Translations under genes and position numbers: made by a program
Notes under the pieces: generated by a model
The model's database searches: none
Told to the model about the DNA's origin: nothing
The model's input: only the letters and a program-made list of their open reading frames with translations
Shown: one piece after another, positions 15,347 through 22,619 of the stretch
Layout: every line of letters begins with the position of its first letter
How positions within the stretch are numbered: the first letter of the stretch is position 1
Origin: Flavobacteriaceae bacterium UBA6231
Lineage (GTDB): Bacteria > Bacteroidota > Bacteroidia > Flavobacteriales > Flavobacteriaceae
Length of the DNA stretch: 31,054 bases
Direction: 5' to 3'
NCBI GenBank assembly: GCA_002441545.1
Contig: DJWL01000032.1
Location: 1 to 31,054, forward strand

Positions 15347-17038
15347 TTAACGTACTAATTTTTTATACTTAATTCTTTTGGGCATTAAATCGCCACCAAG
15401 ACGTTTCTTTTTATTTTCTTCATACTCGCTAAAACTTCCTTCAAAGAAATACACTTGTGAATCACCTTCAAACGCTAAAATATGAGTACAAATTCTATCT
15501 AAAAACCATCTATCATGGCTAATTACAACTGCACATCCAGCGAAATTTTCTAAACCTTCTTCCAATGCTCTTAAAGTGTTAACATCAAGATCGTTAGTTG
15601 GTTCATCTAAAAGTAAAACGTTACCTTCTTCTTTAAGTGTCATAGCTAAATGCAAGCGGTTACGTTCACCACCTGATAGTAATTTAACTTTCTTATTTTG
15701 TTCTCCTCCAGAAAAGTTAAATCTACTTAAATAAGCTCTAGAATTAACTTCTTTTCCTCCCATTAAAACTAGTTCTTGCTCATCGCTAAAGTTTTGCCAA
15801 ATGGTTTTTTCTGGATCTATATTTGAATGTGCTTGATCTACGTAAGCTATTTTAGCAGTTTCACCCACTTTAAATTCACCCTTATCTGGGGTTTCTTCTC
15901 CCATAATCATTCTGAAAATAGTAGTTTTACCTGCACCGTTTGGCCCTATAACTCCAACAATTCCAGCTTGAGGTAATTTAAAGTTCAAATCTTCATATAA
16001 TAATTTATCCTCATAACCCTTACTAACGCCGATAGCTTCCAGAACATTAGTTCCTAAACGAGGTCCATTAGGAATGTAAATTTCAAGTTTTTCGTCAAGT
16101 TGCTTTTGGTCTTGACTCATTAACTTATCATAGTTATTCAAACGAGCTTTTTGCTTGGTTTGTCTGCCTTTAGCTCCTTGTCTGACCCATTCTAACTCTC
16201 GCTCTAATGTTTTTTGACGTTTAGATGCTGTTTTACTTTCTTGAGCTAAACGTTTGGATTTTTGATCTAACCAAGACGAATAGTTTCCTTTCCATGGAAT
16301 GCCTTCTCCTCTATCTAACTCTAAAATCCAACCAGCAACATTATCTAAAAAATATCTATCATGTGTTACTGCAATCACAGTACCTTTATATTGTGCCAAG
16401 TGATTTTCCAACCAATGCACAGATTCTGCATCTAAGTGGTTTGTTGGCTCGTCTAATAACAAAACATCTGGTTCTTGTAAAAGCAATCTACATAAAGCTA
16501 CACGTCTTCGTTCTCCTCCAGATAATACACTAATTTTCTTGTCTCCATCTGGAGTACGCAACGCATCCATTGCTATTTCTAGTTTGGTATCTAATTCCCA
16601 AGCATATGATGCATCAATTTTATCTTGAAGCTCTGCTTGCCGGTTCATTAGCTTATCCATTTTATCAGGATCAGAATAAACTTCCTCTAAACCAAACATG
16701 TCATTTATTTTGTTGTATTCATCAAGAATAGCAACTGTTTCAGCAGCTCCTTCTCTAACAATTTCAATAACAGTTTTGCTTTGGTCTAACTTTGGTTCTT
16801 GTTCTAAATAGCCAACAGAATAATCTTGAAGAAAGGTAACATCACCTTGATAATTCTTTTCAACTCCTGCAATTATTTTAAGTAGAGTAGATTTACCAGA
16901 GCCATTTAATCCTAAAATTCCAATTTTAGCACCATAAAAAAAACTTAGATAAATATTTTTTAAAACAGGTGTGTTAGCACCTTGAAATGTCTTGGTCAAA
17001 CCAGACATTGAAAAGATAACTTTCTTATCGTCGCTCAT
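15347..17038 (-). CDS. ettA: Energy-dependent translational throttle protein EttA (ABC-F)
   Basis: A 563-residue ABC-F ATPase with two nucleotide-binding domains and no membrane segment. NBD1: Walker A GLNGSGKST (43-51), signature LSGGERRRVALCRLL, Walker B VLLLDEPTNHLD. NBD2: Walker A GPNGAGKTT (about 355), signature LSGGERNRLHLAM, Walker B VLLLDEPTNDLD. The opening (LTKTFQ...VLKNIYLSFFYGAKIGILGLNG) and the basic inter-domain linker (about 240-315; RQGAKGRQTKQKARLNNYDKL) are those of EttA rather than Uup or YheS. E. coli EttA (555 residues) binds the ribosomal E site and couples the first peptide bond to ATP/ADP status. The start codon overlaps the stop of the upstream membrane-protein gene (TAATG), implying translational coupling. 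Confidence 0.95.
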   Translation of the reverse strand: MSDDKKVIFSMSGLTKTFQGANTPVLKNIYLSFFYGAKIGILGLNGSGKSTLLKIIAGVEKNYQGDVTFLQDYSVGYLEQEPKLDQSKTVIEIVREGAAETVAILDEYNKINDMFGLEEVYSDPDKMDKLMNRQAELQDKIDASYAWELDTKLEIAMDALRTPDGDKKISVLSGGERRRVALCRLLLQEPDVLLLDEPTNHLDAESVHWLENHLAQYKGTVIAVTHDRYFLDNVAGWILELDRGEGIPWKGNYSSWLDQKSKRLAQESKTASKRQKTLERELEWVRQGAKGRQTKQKARLNNYDKLMSQDQKQLDEKLEIYIPNGPRLGTNVLEAIGVSKGYEDKLLYEDLNFKLPQAGIVGVIGPNGAGKTTIFRMIMGEETPDKGEFKVGETAKIAYVDQAHSNIDPEKTIWQNFSDEQELVLMGGKEVNSRAYLSRFNFSGGEQNKKVKLLSGGERNRLHLAMTLKEEGNVLLLDEPTNDLDVNTLRALEEGLENFAGCAVVISHDRWFLDRICTHILAFEGDSQVYFFEGSFSEYEENKKKRLGGDLMPKRIKYKKLVR

Positions 17039-17220
17039 TACACTCTCCCTTTTAAAGCATTAAAAACCCATGCAATAGCAAAAAAACCAATACCTACGGC
17101 AGCAAAACCCCATCCTGCAACATCATCATACCTAAAAGCTCCTAGTGCGATTAAAATCAACCCTACTATAATCATAATTGTTGTGGCCCAAGCCAATACT
17201 GTATTTTTATTCATTGCCAT
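17038..17220 (-). CDS. CAL67264-type small membrane protein
   Basis: A 60-residue protein with two predicted transmembrane helices: about 8-27 (VLAWATTIMIIVGLILIALG) and about 34-53 (GWGFAAVGIGFFAIAWVFNA), separated by the short polar turn FRYDD, and ending in a basic LKGRV tail. It resembles the short flavobacterial proteins catalogued as the CAL67264 family; function unknown. The start could also be the second Met (17214, MNKNTV). Its TAA stop shares a base with the ettA ATG, so the two are coupled. The leader upstream can form two hairpins. Confidence 0.8.
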   Translation of the reverse strand: MAMNKNTVLAWATTIMIIVGLILIALGAFRYDDVAGWGFAAVGIGFFAIAWVFNALKGRV

Positions 17221-17245
17221 AATTAATTATTTCTTTAGGGCGCAT

Positions 17246-17305
17246 CCATGCTTAGTGCATGGTCAGGCTTTTCACTAAATCTTTTAATTTCAAGTAAATT
17301 AAAAG
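17246..17305 (-). promoter_or_regulatory. Structured 5' leader of the small membrane protein-ettA transcript
   Basis: Two perfect inverted repeats lie in the 189-base gap: CTTTTAATTT / AAATTAAAAG (17281-17290 and 17296-17305, five-base loop) and CCATGC / GCATGG (17246-17251 and 17257-17262, five-base loop). In minus-strand RNA the first would form near the 5' end and the second about 26 bases before the start codon. Neither is followed by a U-run, so they are not terminators. Upstream, a TTTGCGCAAA palindrome (17322-17331) adjoins an imperfect -7 box (AAGGTTTG on the minus strand). I do not recognise a known riboswitch class. Confidence 0.4.
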
Positions 17306-17360
17306 GATATCGCTACAAACCTTTGCGCAAATTGAAAGACAAATATCGTATTTTTAAATA

Positions 17361-17389
17361 AAAAAGCATCCTAGTTTAGGATGCTTTTT
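17361..17389 (-). terminator. Terminator of the FMN reductase-GNAT-MarR-pirin operon
   Basis: A perfect 13-bp stem AAAAAGCATCCTA / TAGGATGCTTTTT (17361-17373 and 17377-17389) with a three-base loop, 20 bases beyond the pirin stop, followed on the minus strand by a T-rich stretch. Confidence 0.88.
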
Positions 17390-17409
17390 ATAAGGTATTT
17401 AAAATATCA

Positions 17410-18132
17410 TCAAAAAATCATTGGCACTTCAATGAACAATAAACTAGAATCTTCTTCTATATTAATTTTAAAAGTGTCTGTTTCTGAAACACCAATGGCA
17501 TCACGTCTTTCCAATACCTGATTATCAATCAATACTTTACCATTGATATTCATTACATAAACACCATGGTTTTTGCTTTTAAGTTTATATTCAAACTCAC
17601 TGGTTTTATCTAAATCAATTCTTGAAATCACAGCATTTTGATGGATTTTTAAACTCCCTTCATGTGCATCTTTAAAAGATGTTACTAAGGTTTGAAGTTT
17701 ATTTTTTCTTCCATTTACATCAAACCTTTTTTGATCGTAACGTGGTTTAACATTTTGTTCATCTGGAAATACCCAAACTTGAAACAGGCTTAAATGTTCT
17801 TCATTTGAACCATTAATTTCTGAATGTTGCACACCAATTCCTGCACTCATTACTTGCACTTCACCAGGTAATACAGGTATCCATTCATCACCCATGTTGT
17901 CTTTATGCTTTAAAACACCTTTAAGTGGTATTGTTATAATTTCCATGTTATCGTGTGGATGTGTACCAAAGCCCATTTTAGGTGCAATTATATCATCATT
18001 TAATACACGTAACGCTCCGAAATGTACTTTTTCTGGATTGTAAAAACTTGCAAAACTAAATGAATGGCTAGCTTGCAACCATCCATGATTAGCAAATCCT
18101 CTACTATCGGCTTTATGGGTTATTGTTTTCAT
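17410..18132 (-). CDS. Pirin family protein (YhhW-like bicupin)
   Basis: A 240-residue cupin protein. The metal site of pirins is intact: His58 and His60 (GFGTHPHDNMEII), His103 and Glu105 (GIGVQHSEIN). The N-terminal pirin signature (HSFSFASFYNPEKVHFGALRVLNDD) and the C-terminal cupin-like half (about 150-240) are both present; the length matches the short bacterial type (E. coli YhhW, which has quercetin 2,3-dioxygenase activity in vitro). It is the last gene of a four-gene minus-strand operon, 24 bases after the MarR gene and 20 bases before a terminator. A role in redox or aromatic/quinone stress is inferred from the FMN reductase and MarR partners. Confidence 0.92.
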   Translation of the reverse strand: MKTITHKADSRGFANHGWLQASHSFSFASFYNPEKVHFGALRVLNDDIIAPKMGFGTHPHDNMEIITIPLKGVLKHKDNMGDEWIPVLPGEVQVMSAGIGVQHSEINGSNEEHLSLFQVWVFPDEQNVKPRYDQKRFDVNGRKNKLQTLVTSFKDAHEGSLKIHQNAVISRIDLDKTSEFEYKLKSKNHGVYVMNINGKVLIDNQVLERRDAIGVSETDTFKINIEEDSSLLFIEVPMIF

Positions 18133-18156
18133 TTTTAATTCCTTTTTTTTATTTTA

Positions 18157-18594
18157 TTATCTCATTTTATCAAGCAAATTGCTTAACTGCTCTGCTTCTT
18201 GCTCATTTAAGTTTTTTAATAATTCTTTATTTAAATTATTTGGTATTGACTTTAAAAGGTCTTGCCCTTGTACAGTTATTGATATTTTTACGACACGTCT
18301 GTCATGATCGCATGGTAAACGATCAATATATTTTTTTGCACATAATTTATCCATTAACCTTGTTGCATTAGGTGAACGCTCTATCATTCTGTCCTTTATA
18401 ATTTGAACATTAAGTGGTTCATTAGCTCCATTTAATATCCTTAAAATATTATATTGTTGTGGTGAAATACCGTATGGTTTAAAAAACTCATTTTGACTAC
18501 TGGAAATCCAACTAGCTGTATATAATATGTTTAACAATGCTTTTATTCTATTATTAGCAAATGTTGAATTAATATCTTTTGATAAATCTCCCAT
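18157..18594 (-). CDS. MarR family transcriptional regulator
   Basis: A 145-residue winged-helix regulator. N-terminal dimerisation helices (about 1-45) are followed by the recognition region (about 47-105): ISPQQYNILRILNG, LNVQIIKDRMIERSPNATRLMDKL (helix-turn-helix), and the wing with the conserved DRR (CDHDRRVVKISIT). The C-terminal helix (LNEQEAEQLSNLLDKMR) closes the dimer. Single Cys at the wing entrance and another in LCAKKY could sense oxidants, but this is speculation. It is third in the operon (8 bases after the GNAT gene, 24 before pirin) and probably regulates the operon's own promoter. Confidence 0.92.
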   Translation of the reverse strand: MGDLSKDINSTFANNRIKALLNILYTASWISSSQNEFFKPYGISPQQYNILRILNGANEPLNVQIIKDRMIERSPNATRLMDKLCAKKYIDRLPCDHDRRVVKISITVQGQDLLKSIPNNLNKELLKNLNEQEAEQLSNLLDKMR

Positions 18595-18602
18595 TTTATT
18601 AA

Positions 18603-18887
18603 TTATTTAAATAATACATCGGCATATTGCTCACCTTTCTTTTTAAAAACAGTAAATGCAAATGGACACAGAGGTTTTATTTTTATATCTTTTTCTCTAG
18701 CAAAATCAACTGCAGCTTCAACAAGTTTATATCCAACTCCTTGTCCTTTAAAAACTTCATGAACTTCTGTATGATCTATAATTATATTTTTTCCTGCATA
18801 AACATAGGTCATTACTGCTTCTTGCTTACCATTAAGCATAACAAAAAACTTTCCTTTATGCCCATTTTCTTCTTGTTTGATTTCCAT
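18603..18887 (-). CDS. Small GNAT-type acetyltransferase (COG2388, NATD1-like)
   Basis: A 94-residue protein covering the minimal acetyltransferase core (Acetyltransf_CG type): a beta sheet (GKFFVMLNGKQEAVMTYVYAG), the IDHTEVHEVFKGQGVGYKLVEAAVDFA segment with the acetyl-CoA-binding GQGVG loop, and the family's C-terminal KIKPLCPFAFTVFKKK block with the conserved Cys-Pro-(F/Y). Substrate unknown. It starts 2 bases after the stop of the FMN reductase gene and ends 8 bases before the MarR start, so it is inside one operon. Confidence 0.88.
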   Translation of the reverse strand: MEIKQEENGHKGKFFVMLNGKQEAVMTYVYAGKNIIIDHTEVHEVFKGQGVGYKLVEAAVDFAREKDIKIKPLCPFAFTVFKKKGEQYADVLFK

Positions 18888-18889
18888 GT

Positions 18890-19420
18890 TTATAAATTAT
18901 TTTGAAACTGTTGAATAGAATTTTTTAATTGAACATTAAAGTCTTCATCAATAATTTTTTCGTCTTTAAAATTATTTGAAAAAAAAGGCAATGAAAATAC
19001 TTCAATAATATTGGCATCATGATAAGGAAATCTTTTCTGTGCAATTTCTAATACTGATGCTCCACCTCTACCTCCTGGAGATGTTCCCATAAGTAACATT
19101 GGTTTACTAAAAAACGTTTTACTTTCAATTCTTGACATCCAATCAAATAAATTTTTGAATGCCGTTGTATATGCTCCATTATGTTCAGCTAGCGAAAGAA
19201 TAATACCATCAGATTGTTTTATATACTCTAAAAATTTATGAGCATTCTCTGGAATACCATGTTCATGTTCATGATCTATTCCATATATTGGTAATTCAAA
19301 ATCATTTAAATCTAATATTTCAACATTTATTTTTTCCAATAAACTAGTAGCGTACTTTACTAATTCTTTATTGATTGACTGTTTACTATTTGAACCTGCA
19401 AAGGCTATAATTTTTTTCAT
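18890..19420 (-). CDS. NADPH-dependent FMN reductase family oxidoreductase
   Basis: A 176-residue flavodoxin-fold protein. It opens with a beta strand and the FMN phosphate-binding loop (MKKIIAFAGSNSKQSINKEL), continues with DLNDFELPIYGIDHE, GIILSLAEHNGAYTTAFKNLFDWMSR (flavin and substrate contact region) and PMLLMGTSPGGRGGASVLEIA. Such proteins reduce FMN, quinones, azo compounds or chromate with NADPH; the physiological substrate is unknown. A longer frame reaches 19513 but its extra residues overlap the promoter at 19439-19469, so the start is the ATG at 19420. First gene of the four-gene operon. Confidence 0.9.
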   Translation of the reverse strand: MKKIIAFAGSNSKQSINKELVKYATSLLEKINVEILDLNDFELPIYGIDHEHEHGIPENAHKFLEYIKQSDGIILSLAEHNGAYTTAFKNLFDWMSRIESKTFFSKPMLLMGTSPGGRGGASVLEIAQKRFPYHDANIIEVFSLPFFSNNFKDEKIIDEDFNVQLKNSIQQFQNNL

Positions 19421-19438
19421 TCTTTTATTATTAAAGCA

Positions 19439-19469
19439 CAAATGTATAAAAATATTTTTTATTTTCCAA
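19439..19469 (-). promoter_or_regulatory. Promoter of the FMN reductase-GNAT-MarR-pirin operon
   Basis: On the minus strand, a TTG (-33, 19467-19469) is separated by 20 bases from TACATTTG (-7, 19439-19446), an exact TAnnTTTG. Both boxes and the spacing fit the Bacteroidota consensus; the ATG at 19420 is 18 bases after the -7 box. Confidence 0.7.
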
Positions 19470-19502
19470 GGAATATATTTCCATGTAATATTTAAATTAA
19501 TA

Positions 19503-19528
19503 ATAAAACCCAATCTCTTGGGTTTTAT
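19503..19528 (-). terminator. Terminator downstream of aceA
   Basis: An 11-bp stem ATAAAACCCAA / TTGGGTTTTAT (19503-19513 and 19518-19528) with a four-base loop, 13 bases past the aceA stop and upstream of the next operon's promoter. Confidence 0.85.
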
Positions 19529-19541
19529 GTTGTATTAAAAA

Positions 19542-20822
19542 TTAAAACTGTGCAATTTCCGTACTATTTTTCATGGCAGCAGTACTGGTTGTTCCGGCTG
19601 TGACAATATTTTGAATTTCATCGAAATAAGAAGTGCCAACAAAACTTTGGTGCTTAACAGCTTTAAAACCATGTTCTTGAAGTTTAAATTCTCTTTCTTG
19701 CAATTCAGAATAACCAGCCATTCCCCTTTCTCTGTATGCTTTAGAAAGCTCAAACATACTTGTATTTAAAGCATGAAAACCAGCTAATGTGATAAATTGA
19801 TATTTATATCCCATTTTTGCTAAATCCTCTCTAAAAGTTTCCATTTCTTTTACACTTAATTTAGCAGCCCAATTAAATGAAGGAGAACAATTATAAGCTA
19901 ATAATTTTCCTGGGAATTTGACATGAATTGCATCAGAAAACTGTTTAGCTTGAGCCAAATCTGGGTTTGAAGTTTCCAGCCATAACAAATCTGCATAAGG
20001 CGCATAACTCAATCCTCTGTCAATACCTTGTTCTATACCATTTCTAACATGAAAAAAACCTTCCGATGTTCTTGTTTCACTTTTAATAAATTTTTTATCT
20101 CTTTCATCTATATCACTAGTTAGTAAATTTGCAGCATCCGCATCGGTTCTTGCAATAATCAGTGTTGGTACATTCAAAACATCTGCAGCCAAACGTGCTG
20201 CAATTAATTTATTTATAGCTTCTTGAGTGGGCACTAACACTTTGCCTCCTAAGTGCCCGCATTTTTTTGCAGAACTCAATTGATCCTCAAAATGTACTGC
20301 TGATGCTCCACTTTCAATCATTGATTTCATCAATTCAAACACATTTAGGTTCCCACCAAATCCTGCTTCTGCATCAGCTATTATAGGCACTAAATAATCT
20401 TTTTTGTCATTAGTTCCATTAACTGTTTGAATTTGATCTGCACGTAACAAAGCATTATTAATACGCTTTACAACTTGCGGAACACTATTGGCAGGATACA
20501 AAGATTGATCTGGATACATATGACCTGATAAATTTGCATCTGCAGCAACTTGCCAACCACTAAGATAAATTGACTCTAAACCTGCTTCAACTTCTTGAAC
20601 AGCTTGATTGCCAGTAAGAGCCCCAAGTCCAGCAACAAAATCTTGAGAGTTTAATTTTTTCCAAAGTTTTTCTGCTCCTAATCTAGCAATTGAATGCTCA
20701 ATAGTATATGAGCCTCTAAGTTTAACTACTTCTTCAGCAGTGTAAGGCCTTACAATGTTTTTCCAGCGATTGTTTGTTAGCCAATCAGTTACTAAAGCTT
20801 GAATTTGATCTTTTTTTTCCAT
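19542..20822 (-). CDS. aceA: Isocitrate lyase
   Basis: Splits isocitrate into glyoxylate and succinate, the entry step of the glyoxylate shunt. The 426 residues match the bacterial enzyme (E. coli 434). The catalytic KKCGH loop is at 186-190 with Cys188, preceded by VPIIADAEAGFGG (metal-binding Asp) and GASAVHFEDQ; further on are ARTDADAA, WLETSNPD and the substrate-binding LAYNCSPSFNWA. It lies 71 bases downstream of aceB on the same strand; the gap contains an inverted repeat. A terminator follows 13 bases after the stop. Confidence 0.97.
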   Translation of the reverse strand: MEKKDQIQALVTDWLTNNRWKNIVRPYTAEEVVKLRGSYTIEHSIARLGAEKLWKKLNSQDFVAGLGALTGNQAVQEVEAGLESIYLSGWQVAADANLSGHMYPDQSLYPANSVPQVVKRINNALLRADQIQTVNGTNDKKDYLVPIIADAEAGFGGNLNVFELMKSMIESGASAVHFEDQLSSAKKCGHLGGKVLVPTQEAINKLIAARLAADVLNVPTLIIARTDADAANLLTSDIDERDKKFIKSETRTSEGFFHVRNGIEQGIDRGLSYAPYADLLWLETSNPDLAQAKQFSDAIHVKFPGKLLAYNCSPSFNWAAKLSVKEMETFREDLAKMGYKYQFITLAGFHALNTSMFELSKAYRERGMAGYSELQEREFKLQEHGFKAVKHQSFVGTSYFDEIQNIVTAGTTSTAAMKNSTEIAQF

Positions 20823-20852
20823 AATTTTGAGTATTAATAAATTTATTTATTG

Positions 20853-20888
20853 TCCCGTATTTTATAATGTTAGCGCATTGATACGGGA
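20853..20888. repeat. Inverted repeat in the aceB-aceA gap
   Basis: TCCCGTAT (20853-20860) and ATACGGGA (20881-20888) form a perfect 8-bp inverted repeat around a 20-base spacer, starting 6 bases beyond the aceB stop. In minus-strand RNA the second arm is followed by ACAATAAAT, not by a U-run, so it is a poor terminator in the aceBA direction; a T-run follows only on the opposite strand. It may stabilise the upstream message or attenuate read-through into aceA. Confidence 0.5.
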
Positions 20889-20893
20889 TTTTT

Positions 20894-22492
20894 TTATACG
20901 TATTTGTAAGCTGGTATTGTTAAAAATTCAATGAAAGGATCTGCTAGAATTAAACTTTCAAATAATTTAAAAGCCAACTCAAATCTTGTTTCATTCATTT
21001 TTTCATTCCCAACAAAATCTATAATTTTTTGTGTTTCTTCTTTAAATATTTTATTGAAGAGTTTCAAAGTAAATTTTCTGCCATCTTCTAAAATGACTTC
21101 ATTTTTCAACCATTGCCAAACCTGTGTTCTCGATATTTCTGCAGTAGCAGCATCTTCCATTAAATTATACAATGCAACTGCTCCACTCCCTCTTAACCAA
21201 GCTTCTAAATAAAGTATCCCAACATTTATATTTTTACGAATCCCTGATTCTGTAATTGTACCGGTAGGAATTTCAATCAAATCGGATTCAGTTACCACAA
21301 CATCACTTCTATCAACAAATATTTGATTTGGAGTCTGCATATGTTTATCAAAAATATCCATTGCTACTTTTACTAAGCCTGGATGTGCAACCCAAGTCCC
21401 ATCATGGCCGTTTTTAACTTCTCGCTCTTTATCGATTCTCACTTTTTGCAAAGCAATTTCATTGGCTTTTGTATCATTACTAATTGGAATTTGAGCAGCC
21501 ATCCCTCCCATAGCATGAATTCCTCGTTTATGGCATTTTTGTATAACCAATTTTGAATACGCAGCCATAAAAGGTGTTTCCATGGTCACTTGATCCCTGT
21601 TCGGAACCATATATTCTTTACGATTTCTGAATTTTTTGATGTATGAAAAAATATAATCCCATCGCCCACAATTTAGACCTACAATATGCTCTCTAAGCTT
21701 ATAAATAATTTCATCTAACTGAAAGCTTGCTGTAATAGTCTCAATCAATACTGTTGCCTTAAATGTGCCTTTTGAAACACTTAAATATTCTTCAGCGAAA
21801 TTGAAAACATCATTCCACCATTCGGCTTCCAGATAGTGTTCTAATTTTGGCAAGTAGAAATATGGTGCTGTATTGTTCGATAATAAAACTTTAGTATTAT
21901 GAAATACATAAAGCCCAAAATCTAATAAGCTTCCAGAAATTTCTTCATCATTAATAAGTAAATGTCGTTCGTTTAGATGCAAACCTCTTGGACGTACAAT
22001 TAACACTGCCAAATCTTTATTCAATTTATAAGACTTCTCCTTTTTTAAATCGAAATACGAAATAGTACGTTTATTAGCATCAATTAAGTTAAATTGACCT
22101 TCAATAGTATTGCTCCATGTTGGAGAATTACTATCTTCAAAATCAGCCATAAATGTTTTGGCTCCAGAATTAAGTGCATTTATCACCATTTTACGATCGA
22201 CAGGTCCAGTTATTTCAACTCTTCTGTCTAATAAATCATTTGGTATGGCAGCAGCTTTCCATTCACTTTCCCTGATATTTCTTGTTTCTCTGGGAAATTC
22301 AGGCAACTTACCTCTATCAAATTCTTTTTGCTGCATTTTTCTTCTTTCTAATAACCGCAATCTTTTACTGTTAAAACGAATATGAAGAGCAGACAAAAAT
22401 TCAAGCGCATCCTTAGTTAGAATTTCAGGATAATGATGTTTTGCTTCCTTGGCAAACTTAACATTTGTTTGAGTTAATAATTTTTCTTCCAT
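20894..22492 (-). CDS. aceB: Malate synthase A
   Basis: Condenses glyoxylate with acetyl-CoA to malate, completing the glyoxylate shunt. The 532 residues equal the length of malate synthase A. Conserved blocks in order: FMADFEDSNSPTW, VLIVRPRGLHLNERH, YFYLPKLEHYLEAEWWN, VLIETITASFQLDEIIY, GLNCGRWDYIFSYIK, AMGGMAAQIPI, GTWVAHPGLVKVAMDIF, and LMEDAATAEISRTQVWQW with the catalytic Asp. It is the first gene of the aceB-aceA pair and is transcribed divergently from a RamB/ScfR-like regulator; a perfect palindrome sits 51 bases upstream of its ATG. A mediocre -7 candidate on the minus strand (AAAGTTTG, 22524-22531) lies between. Confidence 0.97.
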   Translation of the reverse strand: MEEKLLTQTNVKFAKEAKHHYPEILTKDALEFLSALHIRFNSKRLRLLERRKMQQKEFDRGKLPEFPRETRNIRESEWKAAAIPNDLLDRRVEITGPVDRKMVINALNSGAKTFMADFEDSNSPTWSNTIEGQFNLIDANKRTISYFDLKKEKSYKLNKDLAVLIVRPRGLHLNERHLLINDEEISGSLLDFGLYVFHNTKVLLSNNTAPYFYLPKLEHYLEAEWWNDVFNFAEEYLSVSKGTFKATVLIETITASFQLDEIIYKLREHIVGLNCGRWDYIFSYIKKFRNRKEYMVPNRDQVTMETPFMAAYSKLVIQKCHKRGIHAMGGMAAQIPISNDTKANEIALQKVRIDKEREVKNGHDGTWVAHPGLVKVAMDIFDKHMQTPNQIFVDRSDVVVTESDLIEIPTGTITESGIRKNINVGILYLEAWLRGSGAVALYNLMEDAATAEISRTQVWQWLKNEVILEDGRKFTLKLFNKIFKEETQKIIDFVGNEKMNETRFELAFKLFESLILADPFIEFLTIPAYKYV

Positions 22493-22542
22493 GACTGTTA
22501 AAATTTTCTAAGCAATAATAAAACAAACTTTTTAAAAAAACA

Positions 22543-22556
22543 AGCGAACGTTCGCT
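22543..22556. promoter_or_regulatory. Perfect 14-bp palindrome, candidate operator for aceBA control
   Basis: AGCGAACGTTCGCT is a perfect palindrome and strikingly GC-rich compared with the A/T runs on both sides. It sits in the 127-base gap between divergent aceB and the RamB/ScfR-like gene, 51 bases upstream of the aceB ATG and 64 bases upstream of the regulator's ATG. It would fall just upstream of, or over, the -33 region of an aceB promoter using the -7 candidate at 22524-22531. Recognition by the adjacent regulator is inferred. Confidence 0.65.
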
Positions 22557-22600
22557 ATTTTTTATTATTTCGTTTTTTTTATAATATCCGCAAATAATTG

Positions 22601-22608
22601 TATATTTG
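22601..22608 (+). promoter_or_regulatory. -7 promoter element of the RamB/ScfR-like gene
   Basis: TATATTTG, an exact TAnnTTTG, 11 bases upstream of the ATG at 22620; the transcript would have a leader of only a few bases. The -33 region is a T-run without a clear TTG. Confidence 0.55.
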
Positions 22609-22619
22609 TTTTTATAATT

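Noticed and set aside
16225..16533. 102-codon plus-strand frame inside ettA
   Set aside because: Antisense to a highly conserved ABC-F gene, biased composition and no recognisable motif: a shadow of the real gene. The other overlapping frames (for example 8736-8966, 20931-21212, 22110-22385, 26414-26680) were rejected on the same grounds.
17246..17305. Known riboswitch (SAM, preQ1, cobalamin, fluoride) in the ettA-operon leader
   Set aside because: I compared the visible conserved boxes by memory and none fits; reported only as an unclassified structured leader.
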